NCBI GenBank assembly: GCA_947626965.1
Contig: CANQUH010000020.1
Coordinates: forward strand, 1-33,809
Source of the DNA: an uncultured Lachnospiraceae bacterium
GTDB taxonomy: Bacteria; Bacillota; Clostridia; Lachnospirales; Lachnospiraceae
Reading direction: 5' to 3'
Length of the DNA: 33,809 nt
The notes under the pieces were generated by a model. The model worked only from the letters and a program-made list of their open reading frames with translations, had not been told where the DNA came from and did no database searches. This document shows positions 1 through 7,417 of this stretch, one piece after another. Each line of letters begins with the position of its first letter. Within the stretch, counting starts at the first letter, position 1. A program made the translations under genes and the position numbers.

Positions 1-699
1 ACAGAAGCAGCGGGATTTATATTCACGGCCCCGGCAACAGGAACGGTCCCACAGAGGAACACAGTTGGCGGTCTGTCGGGGGCGCAGATTGACGCAGAAA
101 CAGCGCTGGAAACCTTTGGGTATAGAAATATACCAGCAGGGCAGATAAAAGCCGGAGAAAAGCCGCAGAGGAACACAGTTGGCGGCTTATCAGGGACGCA
201 GATTGACGCAGAAACAGCACTGGAAACCTTTGGGTATAGAAATATACCAGCAGGGCAGATAAAAGCCGGAGAAAAGCCACAGAGAAACCGCAGAGGGGCA
301 GAAGCCGGAACGGAAGTGGAAATGGAAGACGGCGCAGCAGGCTTTACCTTTACTGTCCCGGCAGCAGGGACAGAACCGCAGAGAAACCGCAGGGGGGCAG
401 AAGCCGGAACGGAAGTGGAGATGGAAGACGGCGCAGCAGGCTTTACCTTTACTGTCCCGGCGACAGGAACGGCCCCACAAAGGAACACAGTTAGCAGCCT
501 GTCAGGGACGCAGATTGACGCAGAAACAGCGCTGGAAACCTTTAGGTATAGAAATATACCAGCGGGGCAGATAAAAACCGGGGAGAAGCCACAAAGGAAC
601 ATGGTACTTCAAACAGGAGGCGGCGCAATGGCCGGGAAAACGGAAAGGGAAATTTTTCTGCATAAAAGCAGGATGTGCGGGAGTACGCGGAAACTATGA
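1..699 (+). CDS. Phage tail-region protein made of tandem repeats, 5' end outside window
   Basis: The frame is open from base 1 to the TGA at 697-699, so the N-terminus lies to the left of the window. The visible 232 residues are almost entirely repeats of two kinds, each beginning PQRN. A 38-residue unit (114 bp; contains TQIDAETALETF and YRNIPAGQIK) lies at 49-162, 163-276 and 475-588. A 33-residue unit (99 bp; contains AEAGTEVEMEDGAAGFTFTV) lies at 277-375 and 376-474. The end of a further 33-residue-type unit precedes base 49, and a last PQRN opens the unique C-terminus at 589. The DNA copies are nearly identical, so the array is recent or kept homogeneous. A small tail gene with a strong RBS follows directly. 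The position suggests a tail or baseplate component, but I do not recognise a named family. Confidence 0.75.
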   Translation, partial: TEAAGFIFTAPATGTVPQRNTVGGLSGAQIDAETALETFGYRNIPAGQIKAGEKPQRNTVGGLSGTQIDAETALETFGYRNIPAGQIKAGEKPQRNRRGAEAGTEVEMEDGAAGFTFTVPAAGTEPQRNRRGAEAGTEVEMEDGAAGFTFTVPATGTAPQRNTVSSLSGTQIDAETALETFRYRNIPAGQIKTGEKPQRNMVLQTGGGAMAGKTEREIFLHKSRMCGSTRKL

Positions 700-715
700 A
701 AGGAGGTGAATGCAG

Positions 716-1027
716 ATGCTCACACAACAGGCAATAGAAGACTTTAAAAACTTTCTTGATATGAACATTGCATATGCGAAAGTCACGGTCAACGGGCAGG
801 AAAAGCAGCTTGTGATACATCGCAGAGAACGTCTGAAAGACGGAAGGGTTGCAGTGTATCTGAACATTACGCCGCAGCTGGGGACCACGGCAACCATACA
901 GCGGGTACAGCTGTACAATAAAAACAAGCAGTTGTGGGCAGATAAAACGGAACGGATTGTGCTCTCTGATGTGCAGGAGGGTGCATTGTATCGTTTTGTT
1001 TTTAGAATAACGGAACAGGAGGTGTAA
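716..1027 (+). CDS. Small phage tail-module protein
   Basis: 103 residues starting MLTQQAIEDFKNFLD. The AGGAGG at 701-706 lies 9 bases from the ATG at 716. The in-frame ATG at 710 is only 3 bases away, so 716 is the better start. The protein looks soluble, beta-rich and without membrane segments. From memory, similar short proteins occur between tail genes of Lachnospiraceae phages, sometimes under a misleading ketopantoate hydroxymethyltransferase label. Nothing in the sequence supports an enzyme. It is followed 6 bases later by the next tail gene, in an evident operon. The molecular role is unknown. Confidence 0.8.
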   Translation: MLTQQAIEDFKNFLDMNIAYAKVTVNGQEKQLVIHRRERLKDGRVAVYLNITPQLGTTATIQRVQLYNKNKQLWADKTERIVLSDVQEGALYRFVFRITEQEV

Positions 1028-1033
1028 AAGACA

Positions 1034-1528
1034 ATGTTTGAATGGATAACGTGGCTTGACCATGTAACGCAGTATGAAGACCGATACACGGAAAGCCGCA
1101 ATGATGACGGCACGATCACTCACACGCCCGTTGAAGGTGAAGTGTTGCAGCAGGGAACGCCACAGAATGCAGACAATTTTAACCGCATGGTAGATGGGAT
1201 AATTAACGCGGGCGAACTGGCCGCGCTGCTGTCAATAGGCGTAATTCACCTGCGTCAGCAGACGGAGGAACTGACCGGGGAAGTGCAGGTGGTTGACCTT
1301 ACGAATACGAACGAATACCCGTTTAATAATTCACAGAAAACGGTTGCCCTGAAACAAAAGAGAAATCATCTTGATTATACTGTTGCGGCAGAAGTTATGG
1401 AAAGTTCGGGCGGCTGCGTGGGAGATATTGAGATTACAGAAAAACTGGTAAATGGGTTCAAGATCGCGCACACGGGCAGTGCAACCAAAGTGAAAGTAAA
1501 AGTGTTTATCAGAGGGGGAATGTATTAA
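1034..1528 (+). CDS. Phage tail-module protein of unknown function
   Basis: 164 residues beginning MFEWITWLDHVTQYEDRYTE, followed by a region with GTPQNADNFNRM that recurs in this group of phage proteins. The C-terminal half, rich in alternating hydrophobic and charged residues, looks like a beta domain. The GGAGG near 1017-1021 supplies an RBS for the ATG at 1034. The stop is immediately followed by the ATG of the next gene at 1529, so translation is probably coupled. Synteny with the neighbouring tail genes and the DGR target suggests a tail fibre or baseplate accessory role. That is inference, because no catalytic motif is visible. Confidence 0.8.
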   Translation: MFEWITWLDHVTQYEDRYTESRNDDGTITHTPVEGEVLQQGTPQNADNFNRMVDGIINAGELAALLSIGVIHLRQQTEELTGEVQVVDLTNTNEYPFNNSQKTVALKQKRNHLDYTVAAEVMESSGGCVGDIEITEKLVNGFKIAHTGSATKVKVKVFIRGGMY

Positions 1529-1687
1529 ATGGCAAACATTATCATACCAAAACAGGAGCACAGGGACCATGCAGCCGCGGTCCTGCGGTCTTTCGGAGTG
1601 CATGGCAGAGGGACACCAGAGCAGAGGGAAGCAGCGGAAATTATAGCAGCCCGGACAAGGGAAGTTTACAAGGAGGGAAAAAGATAA
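1529..1687 (+). CDS. Very small phage protein (52 aa)
   Basis: The ATG at 1529 follows directly on the TAA of the upstream gene (1526-1528) and has AGAGGGGG upstream as RBS. The 52-residue product starts MANIIIPKQEHRDHAAAVLR and ends in a charged helix with TREVYKEGKR. The TAA at 1685-1687 is directly followed by the ATG of the next gene at 1688. The tight back-to-back packing on both sides, plus my recollection of similar short proteins in Lachnospiraceae phages, supports a real gene. Function unknown. Confidence 0.75.
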   Translation: MANIIIPKQEHRDHAAAVLRSFGVHGRGTPEQREAAEIIAARTREVYKEGKR

Positions 1688-2035
1688 ATGTCTACAAAGA
1701 TCAATATTGTTGAAAAAACGCCTGGAACGCATATTGAATATGCAGTAACGGAGAAAAAGATCATCTTTGGCGATGATGAACTTTCCGTAAATCTGGCAAC
1801 ACGCGAAAGGGATTATGAAGTTGCACTGGACATTTGCATTGACAGTGAAGACGGCATAGTGATCGGAACCGGCGGCAGAGCGCAGAAGTACGCTGCACAG
1901 ATTATTATTCCAGCCCGCCGTTATGACGTGATTGAAGACGGGGAAGATGAAATGGGACAGCCGCGGGAAGTGCCCGTGCCGGTTGATTTTGATATGTCAC
2001 TCTGCACACTGGTTTTATGGGGATTGGAGGTATAA
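1688..2035 (+). CDS. Phage tail-module protein of unknown function
   Basis: 115 residues, starting MSTKINIVEKTPGTHIEYAV, acidic, beta-rich and without signal or membrane segments. The CAAGGAGGG at 1669-1677 provides a strong RBS. It lies between the 52-aa protein and the DGR target, 4 bases upstream of the latter's ATG, so it is in the same operon. It could be a chaperone or structural partner of the variable protein, but no motif proves this. Confidence 0.75.
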   Translation: MSTKINIVEKTPGTHIEYAVTEKKIIFGDDELSVNLATRERDYEVALDICIDSEDGIVIGTGGRAQKYAAQIIIPARRYDVIEDGEDEMGQPREVPVPVDFDMSLCTLVLWGLEV

Positions 2036-2039
2036 GAGC

Positions 2040-3089
2040 ATGAGTAATTTTGACGATATGGCTTTATCAGTTGCGTCTTTCGGAAACAACCGTGTAATTC
2101 TGGATGATATAGGGAAACCGTCTATTATGGTGGGCATTCCAGTGATGAAATATGCAGACATTATTCCAAGTAGTTCACAGGATGAACTGCCGTGGTGGAA
2201 CATTGGCGGGGCCAAAAAGAAGGTTATATGGGTATCAAAGTATATCAATATTGTCATGAATGACCGCGCGTATTCGCTGCCAATGAAAGACCCGAAATGT
2301 TACGTAAATTTTGACCAGGCATTGCAGTATTGCCGCAAAAAGGGTCCGGGCTGGCATTTAAACCAGAACGGCGTTTTTGCAGCGCTTGTGCTGTGGAGTG
2401 AGAAAAACAAGACCATTCCCAGGGGGAACACGAACTGGGACGCAAACTATGTAAATGCGTGGGAACGCGGGGTGAATACATATATTGACGGCGCGCACAA
2501 TGGCGGCAGAACAGCTACAGGTTCCGGGCCTATGACATGGTATCACGATTACAGCCCCGCCGGAATTGCCGATCTGTGCGGGAACTGCTGGGAATGGGTG
2601 GCAGGACTGCGGCTGAATGAGGGAGAAATTCAGATCATTGCAGAGGGAAATTCTGCACTGCCTACTTGCAGCATGGCAGCTGCTTCTGTGGAATGGAAAG
2701 CAATCATGCCGGACGGCCGGCTTGTAGAACCGGGCACTCCCGGAACACTGAAAATTGACAAGACCAGTGAAAGCAGTACGGTTTTGAGAATCAACACCAG
2801 CATTACTGCAAAGACAACGGACAGCACAGAGACAAGTGAGATGTTTAAGAATGTCAAGGCTGCTGAAACGGTTAATATTCCGGACATTCTGAAAGCTGCG
2901 GGAATTGCCCCTATTGCCGACATGGAAAGCCCCGGCAGATTTTGGGCGAGGAACAACGGCGAAAGACTGCCTTTCCGGGGTTCCAGCTTCGGCAGCGCTT
3001 CCTATGGTGGCCCTGCGGCGTTGCACTTGGACGGCCTGCGTTCTGGCGGCTACAACGATGTTTCCTTCCGCTCCGCTTATTATGAGTAA
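2040..3089 (+). CDS. DGR variable (target) protein with formylglycine-enzyme/C-type-lectin-like fold
   Basis: 349 residues. The ATG at 2040 is preceded by GGAGG about 9 bases upstream; the frame stays open further upstream but without an RBS. Residues around 175-187 (GIADLCGNCWEW) are the hallmark of the FGE-sulfatase/C-type-lectin superfamily used as display scaffold by many DGR targets. The last 40 residues are the variable repeat (residues 310-346): fixed FRGSS, GGPAAL, LRS and VSFRSA segments are interspersed with residues encoded by altered template adenines. Relative to the template, N becomes G, S, H, D or Y, S becomes G, T becomes A and I becomes F. The expected role, from known phage DGRs, is a tail-tip receptor-binding protein whose surface is diversified to change host range. 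The ligand cannot be read from sequence. The gene ends 83 bases before avd. Confidence 0.9.
   Translation: MSNFDDMALSVASFGNNRVILDDIGKPSIMVGIPVMKYADIIPSSSQDELPWWNIGGAKKKVIWVSKYINIVMNDRAYSLPMKDPKCYVNFDQALQYCRKKGPGWHLNQNGVFAALVLWSEKNKTIPRGNTNWDANYVNAWERGVNTYIDGAHNGGRTATGSGPMTWYHDYSPAGIADLCGNCWEWVAGLRLNEGEIQIIAEGNSALPTCSMAAASVEWKAIMPDGRLVEPGTPGTLKIDKTSESSTVLRINTSITAKTTDSTETSEMFKNVKAAETVNIPDILKAAGIAPIADMESPGRFWARNNGERLPFRGSSFGSASYGGPAALHLDGLRSGGYNDVSFRSAYYE
2968..3078 (+). repeat. DGR variable repeat (VR)
   Basis: The 111 bp align without gaps to the template at 3644-3754, at a constant offset of 676. By eye, 15 mismatches fall on template adenines (mostly A to G, also A to T and A to C). One falls on a non-adenine, the silent G to C at 3660/2984. 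The last stretch, 3062-3078 (TTCCTTCCGCTCCGCTT), is identical in both copies and is the likely initiation-of-mutagenic-homing segment. The repeat ends 8 bases before the last base of the target's stop codon. Confidence 0.93.
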
Positions 3090-3115
3090 CTGAAAACTGA
3101 ACACTGGGGAACTGG

Positions 3116-3137
3116 GGGGATTGCGGCAGCAATCCCC
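3116..3137 (+). other. Hairpin/cruciform downstream of VR, probable DGR target-recognition element
   Basis: A perfect 9-bp inverted repeat, GGGGATTGC / GCAATCCCC, encloses a 4-base loop GGCA, 37 bases after the VR. No T-run follows (TATAAAAA), which argues against an ordinary terminator. In the Bordetella phage BPP-1 DGR a short-stem, 4-base-loop hairpin after the VR is needed for efficient target recognition. This element fits that pattern in form, although it lies further from the VR than I would expect. Function here is inferred. Confidence 0.65.
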
Positions 3138-3172
3138 TATAAAAACTATCTAAAAAGGCGGGTCATAGGGAT

Positions 3173-3586
3173 ATGGCAGAAGAAAAGGAACAACAGTTGC
3201 CGGACTTAGACCCGGTAAGGGATAACAGCACAGCAGAAGATTTCAAAACGAAAAACAAAATATATGATCTGATTCTGTATATTGGTCCAGAGCTGGAACA
3301 GTTTCCAAAGGCCAAAAGAAAACTTGCAGAAAAAATTGATAACTGCACACTGGAAATTCTGGAACTTGTGGTGTCGCTAGAAAACAAGCATTACAAAAAG
3401 ACAACACTTGGAGAGCTGGACAATAAAGTTGATGTGCTGCGTAACCTTATAAGACTGGCCGCAGACCCACAGTATACACGGAGCAAAAAGCCGTGTCTTC
3501 CCATGCGGAAATATGAAATTGTATCACGCAAGGTGAATGAGATCGGGCGCATGATTGGCGGCTATTACAAATCATTGAAGAAGTAG
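3173..3586 (+). CDS. avd: DGR accessory variability determinant (four-helix bundle)
   Basis: 137 residues, all-helical in appearance and basic towards the C-terminus. They carry the segment SRKVNEIGRMIGGYYKSLKK typical of the C-terminus of Avd-family proteins (bAvd). In characterised DGRs, Avd forms a pentameric barrel that binds the reverse transcriptase and the template RNA and is needed for cDNA synthesis and homing. Its place between VR and TR/RT is the standard one. The ATG at 3173 has only a weak AGGGA RBS. The TAG stop at 3584-3586 runs into a GC hairpin. Function is assigned from family resemblance and context. Confidence 0.87.
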   Translation: MAEEKEQQLPDLDPVRDNSTAEDFKTKNKIYDLILYIGPELEQFPKAKRKLAEKIDNCTLEILELVVSLENKHYKKTTLGELDNKVDVLRNLIRLAADPQYTRSKKPCLPMRKYEIVSRKVNEIGRMIGGYYKSLKK

Positions 3587-3610
3587 CGGGCGAAAGCCCG
3601 CCGCTTTTTA
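3586..3610 (+). terminator. GC-rich GAAA-loop hairpin with T-run between avd and TR
   Basis: The stem GCGGGC (3586-3591) / GCCCGC (3596-3601) has a GAAA tetraloop and is followed by CGC and TTTTT (3605-3609). It has the form of a rho-independent terminator, beginning on the last base of the avd stop codon. It would limit read-through from the late phage operon into TR and RT. Alternatively it is a structured 5' part of the template RNA. Confidence 0.65.
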
Positions 3611-3643
3611 TACGGGAAAGAACCGTTAATAGAGGACTTGCCG

Positions 3644-3754
3644 TGCCTATCCGGGGTTCGAGCTTCAACAACACTTCCAATGGTGGCCCTGCGGCGTTGA
3701 ACTTGAACAACCTGCGTTCTAACAGCAACAACAATGTTTCCTTCCGCTCCGCTT
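3644..3754 (+). repeat. DGR template repeat (TR)
   Basis: The 111-bp non-coding template contains 24 adenines, 20 of them in the AAC/AAT/AGC/ACT codon-like triplets that let adenine mutagenesis reach many residues. It is transcribed and reverse-transcribed by the RT at 3957. Read in the VR frame it is open (RGSSFNNTSNGGPAALNLNN) and stays open past the repeat to a TAA at 3811-3813 (SPYTASSCAHTWTRPVRLG), which suggests descent from a copied gene end. The roughly 200 bases from 3755 to 3956 carry no gene. They correspond to the TR-RT spacer that, in BPP-1, is needed for template RNA structure and priming. Confidence 0.93.
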
Positions 3755-3956
3755 CACCCTATACAGCCAGCAGCTGCGCCCATACGTGGACGCGGCCCGT
3801 GCGTTTAGGTTAAAGGGGTTCTTTTCCGTTCCAAAGGGACCGGCAAAATCCGGAACCGCAGGAAGAAGATTAAATTGCCGCAAAGACAGTTAGTACACGG
3901 CGGGAAGCTGTGGAAAGTTGGTGAAAACCAAATAAATATGTCACGTTTGAAATGGA

Positions 3957-5186
3957 GTGGTGGACCAGAGTAAATTTGTGCGGCGCATTATTATTCATGC
4001 AGGGGGCAAAAGAAAATTGAAGAAAATAAAAGGACTTTTCCCTAAAATTTACGATTTTGAAAACCTGTTTTACGCATATAAAGCAGCTATCAAATGCAAG
4101 CGGTACAGACAAGATGTAATGGAATACACGGACCGCCTGGAAGATAATCTTATTACGCTTCAAAATGAACTGATCTGGGGACTTTATGAAGTGGGAAGGT
4201 ACAATATCTTTTATGTTTACGAACCCAAGAAACGGCTTATTATGTCGCTTCTTTTTAAAGACAGGGTGGCGCAGCACGCCATTTACAGGCAGTTGAACCC
4301 ATTGCTTGAAAAGCGGTTTATAAATGACAGCTACGCTTGCAGGGTGAAGAAAGGGACACACAAAGCTATTGACCGCCTGCAATACTGGTTAAGGCAGACA
4401 GAGAGGAAACCGCAGAAATATTATTATTTGAAGCTGGATGTTTCAAAATATTTCTACAGAATCGACCATGAGAAGTTAAAAGGAATCCTTGCGCGGCTGA
4501 TAAATGACCCGCCGCTGCTGGACCTGCTGGGGAAGATCATTGACTGTGAAGATACAAAGTTCGGGCTTCCGCTGGGGGCAGATATAGGGGACGTGGCTTT
4601 TGATGAAATGCTGGATAATGTGGGGCTTCCAATAGGAAATTTAACTTCACAAATGTTTGCAAATTTGTATTTAAACGAACTTGACCAGTTCTGTAAACAC
4701 AAGCTGAAACTGCATTTTTATATTAGATACATGGATGATATTATTATACTTCACCATGATAAAAAATATCTGGGCAAGATCAAACAGGAAATAGCAGCGT
4801 TTCTGGAACAGAAGTTGAATTTGCAGTTAAACAAAAAGACCTGCATACGGCCTGCCAGCATGGGCATTGAGTTTGTGGGCTTCCGTGTGTGGTCAACACA
4901 CAGAAAATTAAGAAAGAAGACTGCAAAGAAACTGAAAAGGCGGCTGCGTTTCATGTTCCGTGCATATGCAGTGGGCGAGATCGACAAGGATACGCTTGAC
5001 AGGAGCGTTGCGTCATACCGGGGCATATTACAGCATTTCAACAGTTACGGTCTGCGCAAAAGCCTAAATGAGATGTACAAAAGGGAGGTAATGGGGCATG
5101 AAAGCACTGCAAATATCAACAATGGACATTATAACAATGTGCAAGAATTTACTGGCAATAGCTGCGGCGTTGGGAATAGTGGTTGA
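3957..5186 (+). CDS. DGR reverse transcriptase
   Basis: 409 residues from a GTG at 3957. The GGAG before it is close, and the GTG at 3960 or an in-frame later start cannot be excluded. The RT motifs are clear: KLDVSKYFYRIDH (catalytic Asp about residue 161), LPIGNLTSQ (226-232; the SQ ending of this motif is typical of DGR RTs rather than retron or group II RTs) and YMDD (258-261). A basic C-terminal thumb region (KLRKKTAKKLKRRLRF) follows. No maturase, nuclease or integrase domain is present. The enzyme copies the TR RNA with adenine misincorporation, working with Avd. The 3' end overlaps the next gene by 89 bases. Confidence 0.93.
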   Translation: MVDQSKFVRRIIIHAGGKRKLKKIKGLFPKIYDFENLFYAYKAAIKCKRYRQDVMEYTDRLEDNLITLQNELIWGLYEVGRYNIFYVYEPKKRLIMSLLFKDRVAQHAIYRQLNPLLEKRFINDSYACRVKKGTHKAIDRLQYWLRQTERKPQKYYYLKLDVSKYFYRIDHEKLKGILARLINDPPLLDLLGKIIDCEDTKFGLPLGADIGDVAFDEMLDNVGLPIGNLTSQMFANLYLNELDQFCKHKLKLHFYIRYMDDIIILHHDKKYLGKIKQEIAAFLEQKLNLQLNKKTCIRPASMGIEFVGFRVWSTHRKLRKKTAKKLKRRLRFMFRAYAVGEIDKDTLDRSVASYRGILQHFNSYGLRKSLNEMYKREVMGHESTANINNGHYNNVQEFTGNSCGVGNSG

Positions 5187-5547
5187 TTTAACACCGGGCA
5201 TTAAATTTCAGCCTGTACGCTGGGCGATAAAAAAACTGGGTGATCTTCTGAATCATGACATAAAAGAAAAGATTGAAAAAATTGAAACAGAACTGGAAGA
5301 ACACAAATTGGAAAGTCAACGGTACGAAATACTTGACTTTGCAAACAGCTGCATGAACCACAGAAGACATACCAAAGAAGAATTTGACCATATCATAAAA
5401 GTTCATGACAGTTACGAAAGTTACATCATGGCGCACAAAATGAAAAACGGTCAAGTAAAGGTTGCCTATGAGTATATAGAAAAAATCTATATGCACTGCA
5501 TAGAGAATAACAGCTTTTTGACAGGAAAGGAGATGGAAGAAAAGTGA
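5098..5547 (+). CDS. Phage membrane-anchored coiled-coil protein
   Basis: 149 residues. A GGGAGG RBS lies about 9 bases upstream of the ATG at 5098, inside the end of the RT gene. One hydrophobic segment near residues 14-33 (LLAIAAALGIVVDL) is followed by a charged coiled coil (HDIKEKIEKIETELEEHKLE). The C-terminal half is predicted helical and resembles a phage protein often found just before lysis genes in Firmicutes phages. It could be a holin accessory or spanin-like membrane protein; no named family is certain. The stop overlaps the next start (GTGA). Confidence 0.72.
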   Translation: MKALQISTMDIITMCKNLLAIAAALGIVVDLTPGIKFQPVRWAIKKLGDLLNHDIKEKIEKIETELEEHKLESQRYEILDFANSCMNHRRHTKEEFDHIIKVHDSYESYIMAHKMKNGQVKVAYEYIEKIYMHCIENNSFLTGKEMEEK

Positions 5548-5927
5548 AAGTATTGTGGTTTGCGCTGGGCTTTATTGCCGCAATTCTGCTTGTATCTGTA
5601 ATGAATCTGCGGGCGATAGCTGCGGCACGCAGGAGGCGCAGAAAAAGAGCCGCAGAACACCCGGAAAAGAAATTGCAGGCAACGAAAGTAATTGTCTTTT
5701 CAATTATGGTCACATACTACATAGCGTTCCTTGTGGGCGTGTGGGTTGTGATCGCAAAGGATTATTACCAGCTGTCTGTCTTATTAACTTTTGTGGGCAG
5801 CGTCGCAGTGTTCGCGGTGGCGTTTTACTGCTGGAAGTCAAAGGCAGAGAACTTGGAGAAGATCAAAAAAGGAAACCCGGAATTGTGCGGGACGCTTTCG
5901 GACTTTTCGGGCATGAGTTCACAATAG
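5544..5927 (+). CDS. Small multi-pass membrane protein in the lysis region
   Basis: 127 residues from a GTG at 5544, with AAAGGAGAT about 11 bases upstream, overlapping the previous stop by 4 bases. Three hydrophobic segments are visible, at about residues 3-23, 49-71 and 76-96. An Arg/Lys-rich cytoplasmic loop (AAARRRRRKRAAEH) lies between the first and second. An alternative frame covering the same bases lacks this membrane pattern. Size, topology and position before the endolysin suggest a holin-like or lysis-accessory role; this is inference. Confidence 0.65.
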   Translation: MKVLWFALGFIAAILLVSVMNLRAIAAARRRRRKRAAEHPEKKLQATKVIVFSIMVTYYIAFLVGVWVVIAKDYYQLSVLLTFVGSVAVFAVAFYCWKSKAENLEKIKKGNPELCGTLSDFSGMSSQ

Positions 5928-5939
5928 GAGGTATGTAAG

Positions 5940-7391
5940 GTGGCATTAAACGGGAAAACGACAGAAGAAAAAATATGGAACTTCTTAAAAGCTGCGGGGC
6001 TGTCTGATTCAGGAACAGCTGCGCTTATGGGGAATCTGTATGCAGAAAGTGCGCTGAACCCGCAGAATATGCAGGACAGCTATGAATCTAAGTTGGGCTA
6101 TACAGATAAGACGTATACAGCGGCGGTGGACAGTGGGGCATATACCGGGTTTATCCGGGACGCTGCGGGATACGGGATAGCGCAGTGGACGTTCTGGACA
6201 CGGAAGAAAGGCTTGCTGGAATATGCCAGGGCAGCCGGACGATCTGTGGGTGATCTGGAAATGCAGCTGGAATACCTTATGAAAGAACTGAAAGAAGACT
6301 TTCCGGCGGTGCTGTCAACGCTGAAAACAGCAACCGCCGTTTTTTCTGCGTCAAATGTTGTTTTGATGAAGTTTGAAGCTCCCAAAGACCAGAGCGCAGC
6401 AATGCAGACAAAGCGGGCGGCATACGGGCAGAAATATTACGACAAGTACGCAGGGAAGAAGACAGAAACGGAGGGGAAACACATGATTTCAAACTGTGGG
6501 CATGACGAAAATAACAAATATAGCGGCGGCGCAGCGGGAGACCAGACAGGCGGCGAATGGGCACTGATACCTTGGTATTCAAGACCTTGGAATTGCGTAC
6601 TTAGACACCCGAACGCAGCAGTAAGGGAAAAGACGGCATACATGGCAGAAGCGGCAGCAAGAAATGACTGCATAGGATACGACCAGAACCAGCGGGACAC
6701 TTTCGGGACAGAACTTGCAAAAGTAGGTTACGACCCGGCAAAGATCAAAACGAAATGCGAAACGGATTGCAGTAAAGGAACTATTGACATTGTAAAGGGC
6801 GTTGGGCATTTGCTGGGAAACGACAAACTGAAAAACCTTGCGGCTACGTACACAGGAAATTCACGGGACGGGTTCAGAAAAGCGGGCTATGAGGTTTTGA
6901 CGGAAGCAAAATATCTGAACAGCCCAGATTATCTGCTCCCAGGTGACATTCTTTTGAACGATCTTCACCACATGGCAGTAAACATAACAAAAGGAAGCAA
7001 GGCGGGGACCGGCAGTGCTTCCGGCGGCAGTGCTTCCGGCGGCACGTCTTCCGGGACAGGGACCGGCGGAACAGCGGGGAAAAGTGAACAGACATACACC
7101 GTGAAACTGGGCGACACGCTTTCCGGGATTGCGGCGAAATACGGGACTACATACCAGAAGCTGGCGGCTTACAACGGGATTGCAAACCCGGATATTATCA
7201 ATGTGGGGCAGGTTATCAGAATACCTGGAAGCGGGGTGCGCACACACACTGTAGAAAGTGGGGACAGCCTGTGGTCGATCGCAGCGGATAAGCTGGGGAA
7301 CGGCGCAAGATACAACGAAATTAAGACCATGAATGGACTTGAAACAAATTTGATTAAACCGGGACAGATATTGAAGCTTCCGGAGAAATAA
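5940..7391 (+). CDS. Phage endolysin: lysozyme + NlpC/P60-like peptidase + two LysM
   Basis: 483 residues from a GTG at 5940, with AGGAGG at 5927-5932. Residues 1-150 are a phage tail-lysozyme-type domain (GNLYAESALNP with Glu36 as likely catalytic acid; YGIAQWTFWTRK). Residues 180-350 resemble the cysteine peptidase/amidase domain of clostridial phage lysins (GHDENNKYSGGAAGDQTG, KCETDCSKG with Cys277, LPGDILLNDLHHMAV with His343/344), following the NlpC/P60 order Cys-His. A Gly/Ser/Thr linker (355-383) with GSASGG repeats precedes two LysM peptidoglycan-binding domains at about 385-429 (TYTVKLGDTLSGIA) and 435-482 (THTVESGDSLWSIA). It cleaves host cell wall at release, with the holin downstream. 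Two catalytic modules suggest cleavage of both glycan and peptide bonds. Confidence 0.9.
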   Translation: MALNGKTTEEKIWNFLKAAGLSDSGTAALMGNLYAESALNPQNMQDSYESKLGYTDKTYTAAVDSGAYTGFIRDAAGYGIAQWTFWTRKKGLLEYARAAGRSVGDLEMQLEYLMKELKEDFPAVLSTLKTATAVFSASNVVLMKFEAPKDQSAAMQTKRAAYGQKYYDKYAGKKTETEGKHMISNCGHDENNKYSGGAAGDQTGGEWALIPWYSRPWNCVLRHPNAAVREKTAYMAEAAARNDCIGYDQNQRDTFGTELAKVGYDPAKIKTKCETDCSKGTIDIVKGVGHLLGNDKLKNLAATYTGNSRDGFRKAGYEVLTEAKYLNSPDYLLPGDILLNDLHHMAVNITKGSKAGTGSASGGSASGGTSSGTGTGGTAGKSEQTYTVKLGDTLSGIAAKYGTTYQKLAAYNGIANPDIINVGQVIRIPGSGVRTHTVESGDSLWSIAADKLGNGARYNEIKTMNGLETNLIKPGQILKLPEK

Positions 7392-7417
7392 AGAAATAAG
7401 ACAAGGGGGAAAGAAAC

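Noticed and set aside
542..1123. Long minus-strand reading frames opposite the tail genes
   Set aside because: They are antisense shadows of the well-supported plus-strand genes, lack RBS and give unlikely compositions rich in Cys, Phe and His.
1932..2039. Longer N-terminus of the DGR target from an ATG at 1932
   Set aside because: It overlaps the preceding gene and has no RBS; the ATG at 2040 has GGAGG at proper spacing.
5555..5938. Alternative plus-strand frame in the lysis region
   Set aside because: The frame starting at 5544 has a good RBS, stop-start overlap with its neighbour and three membrane segments; the alternative does not.
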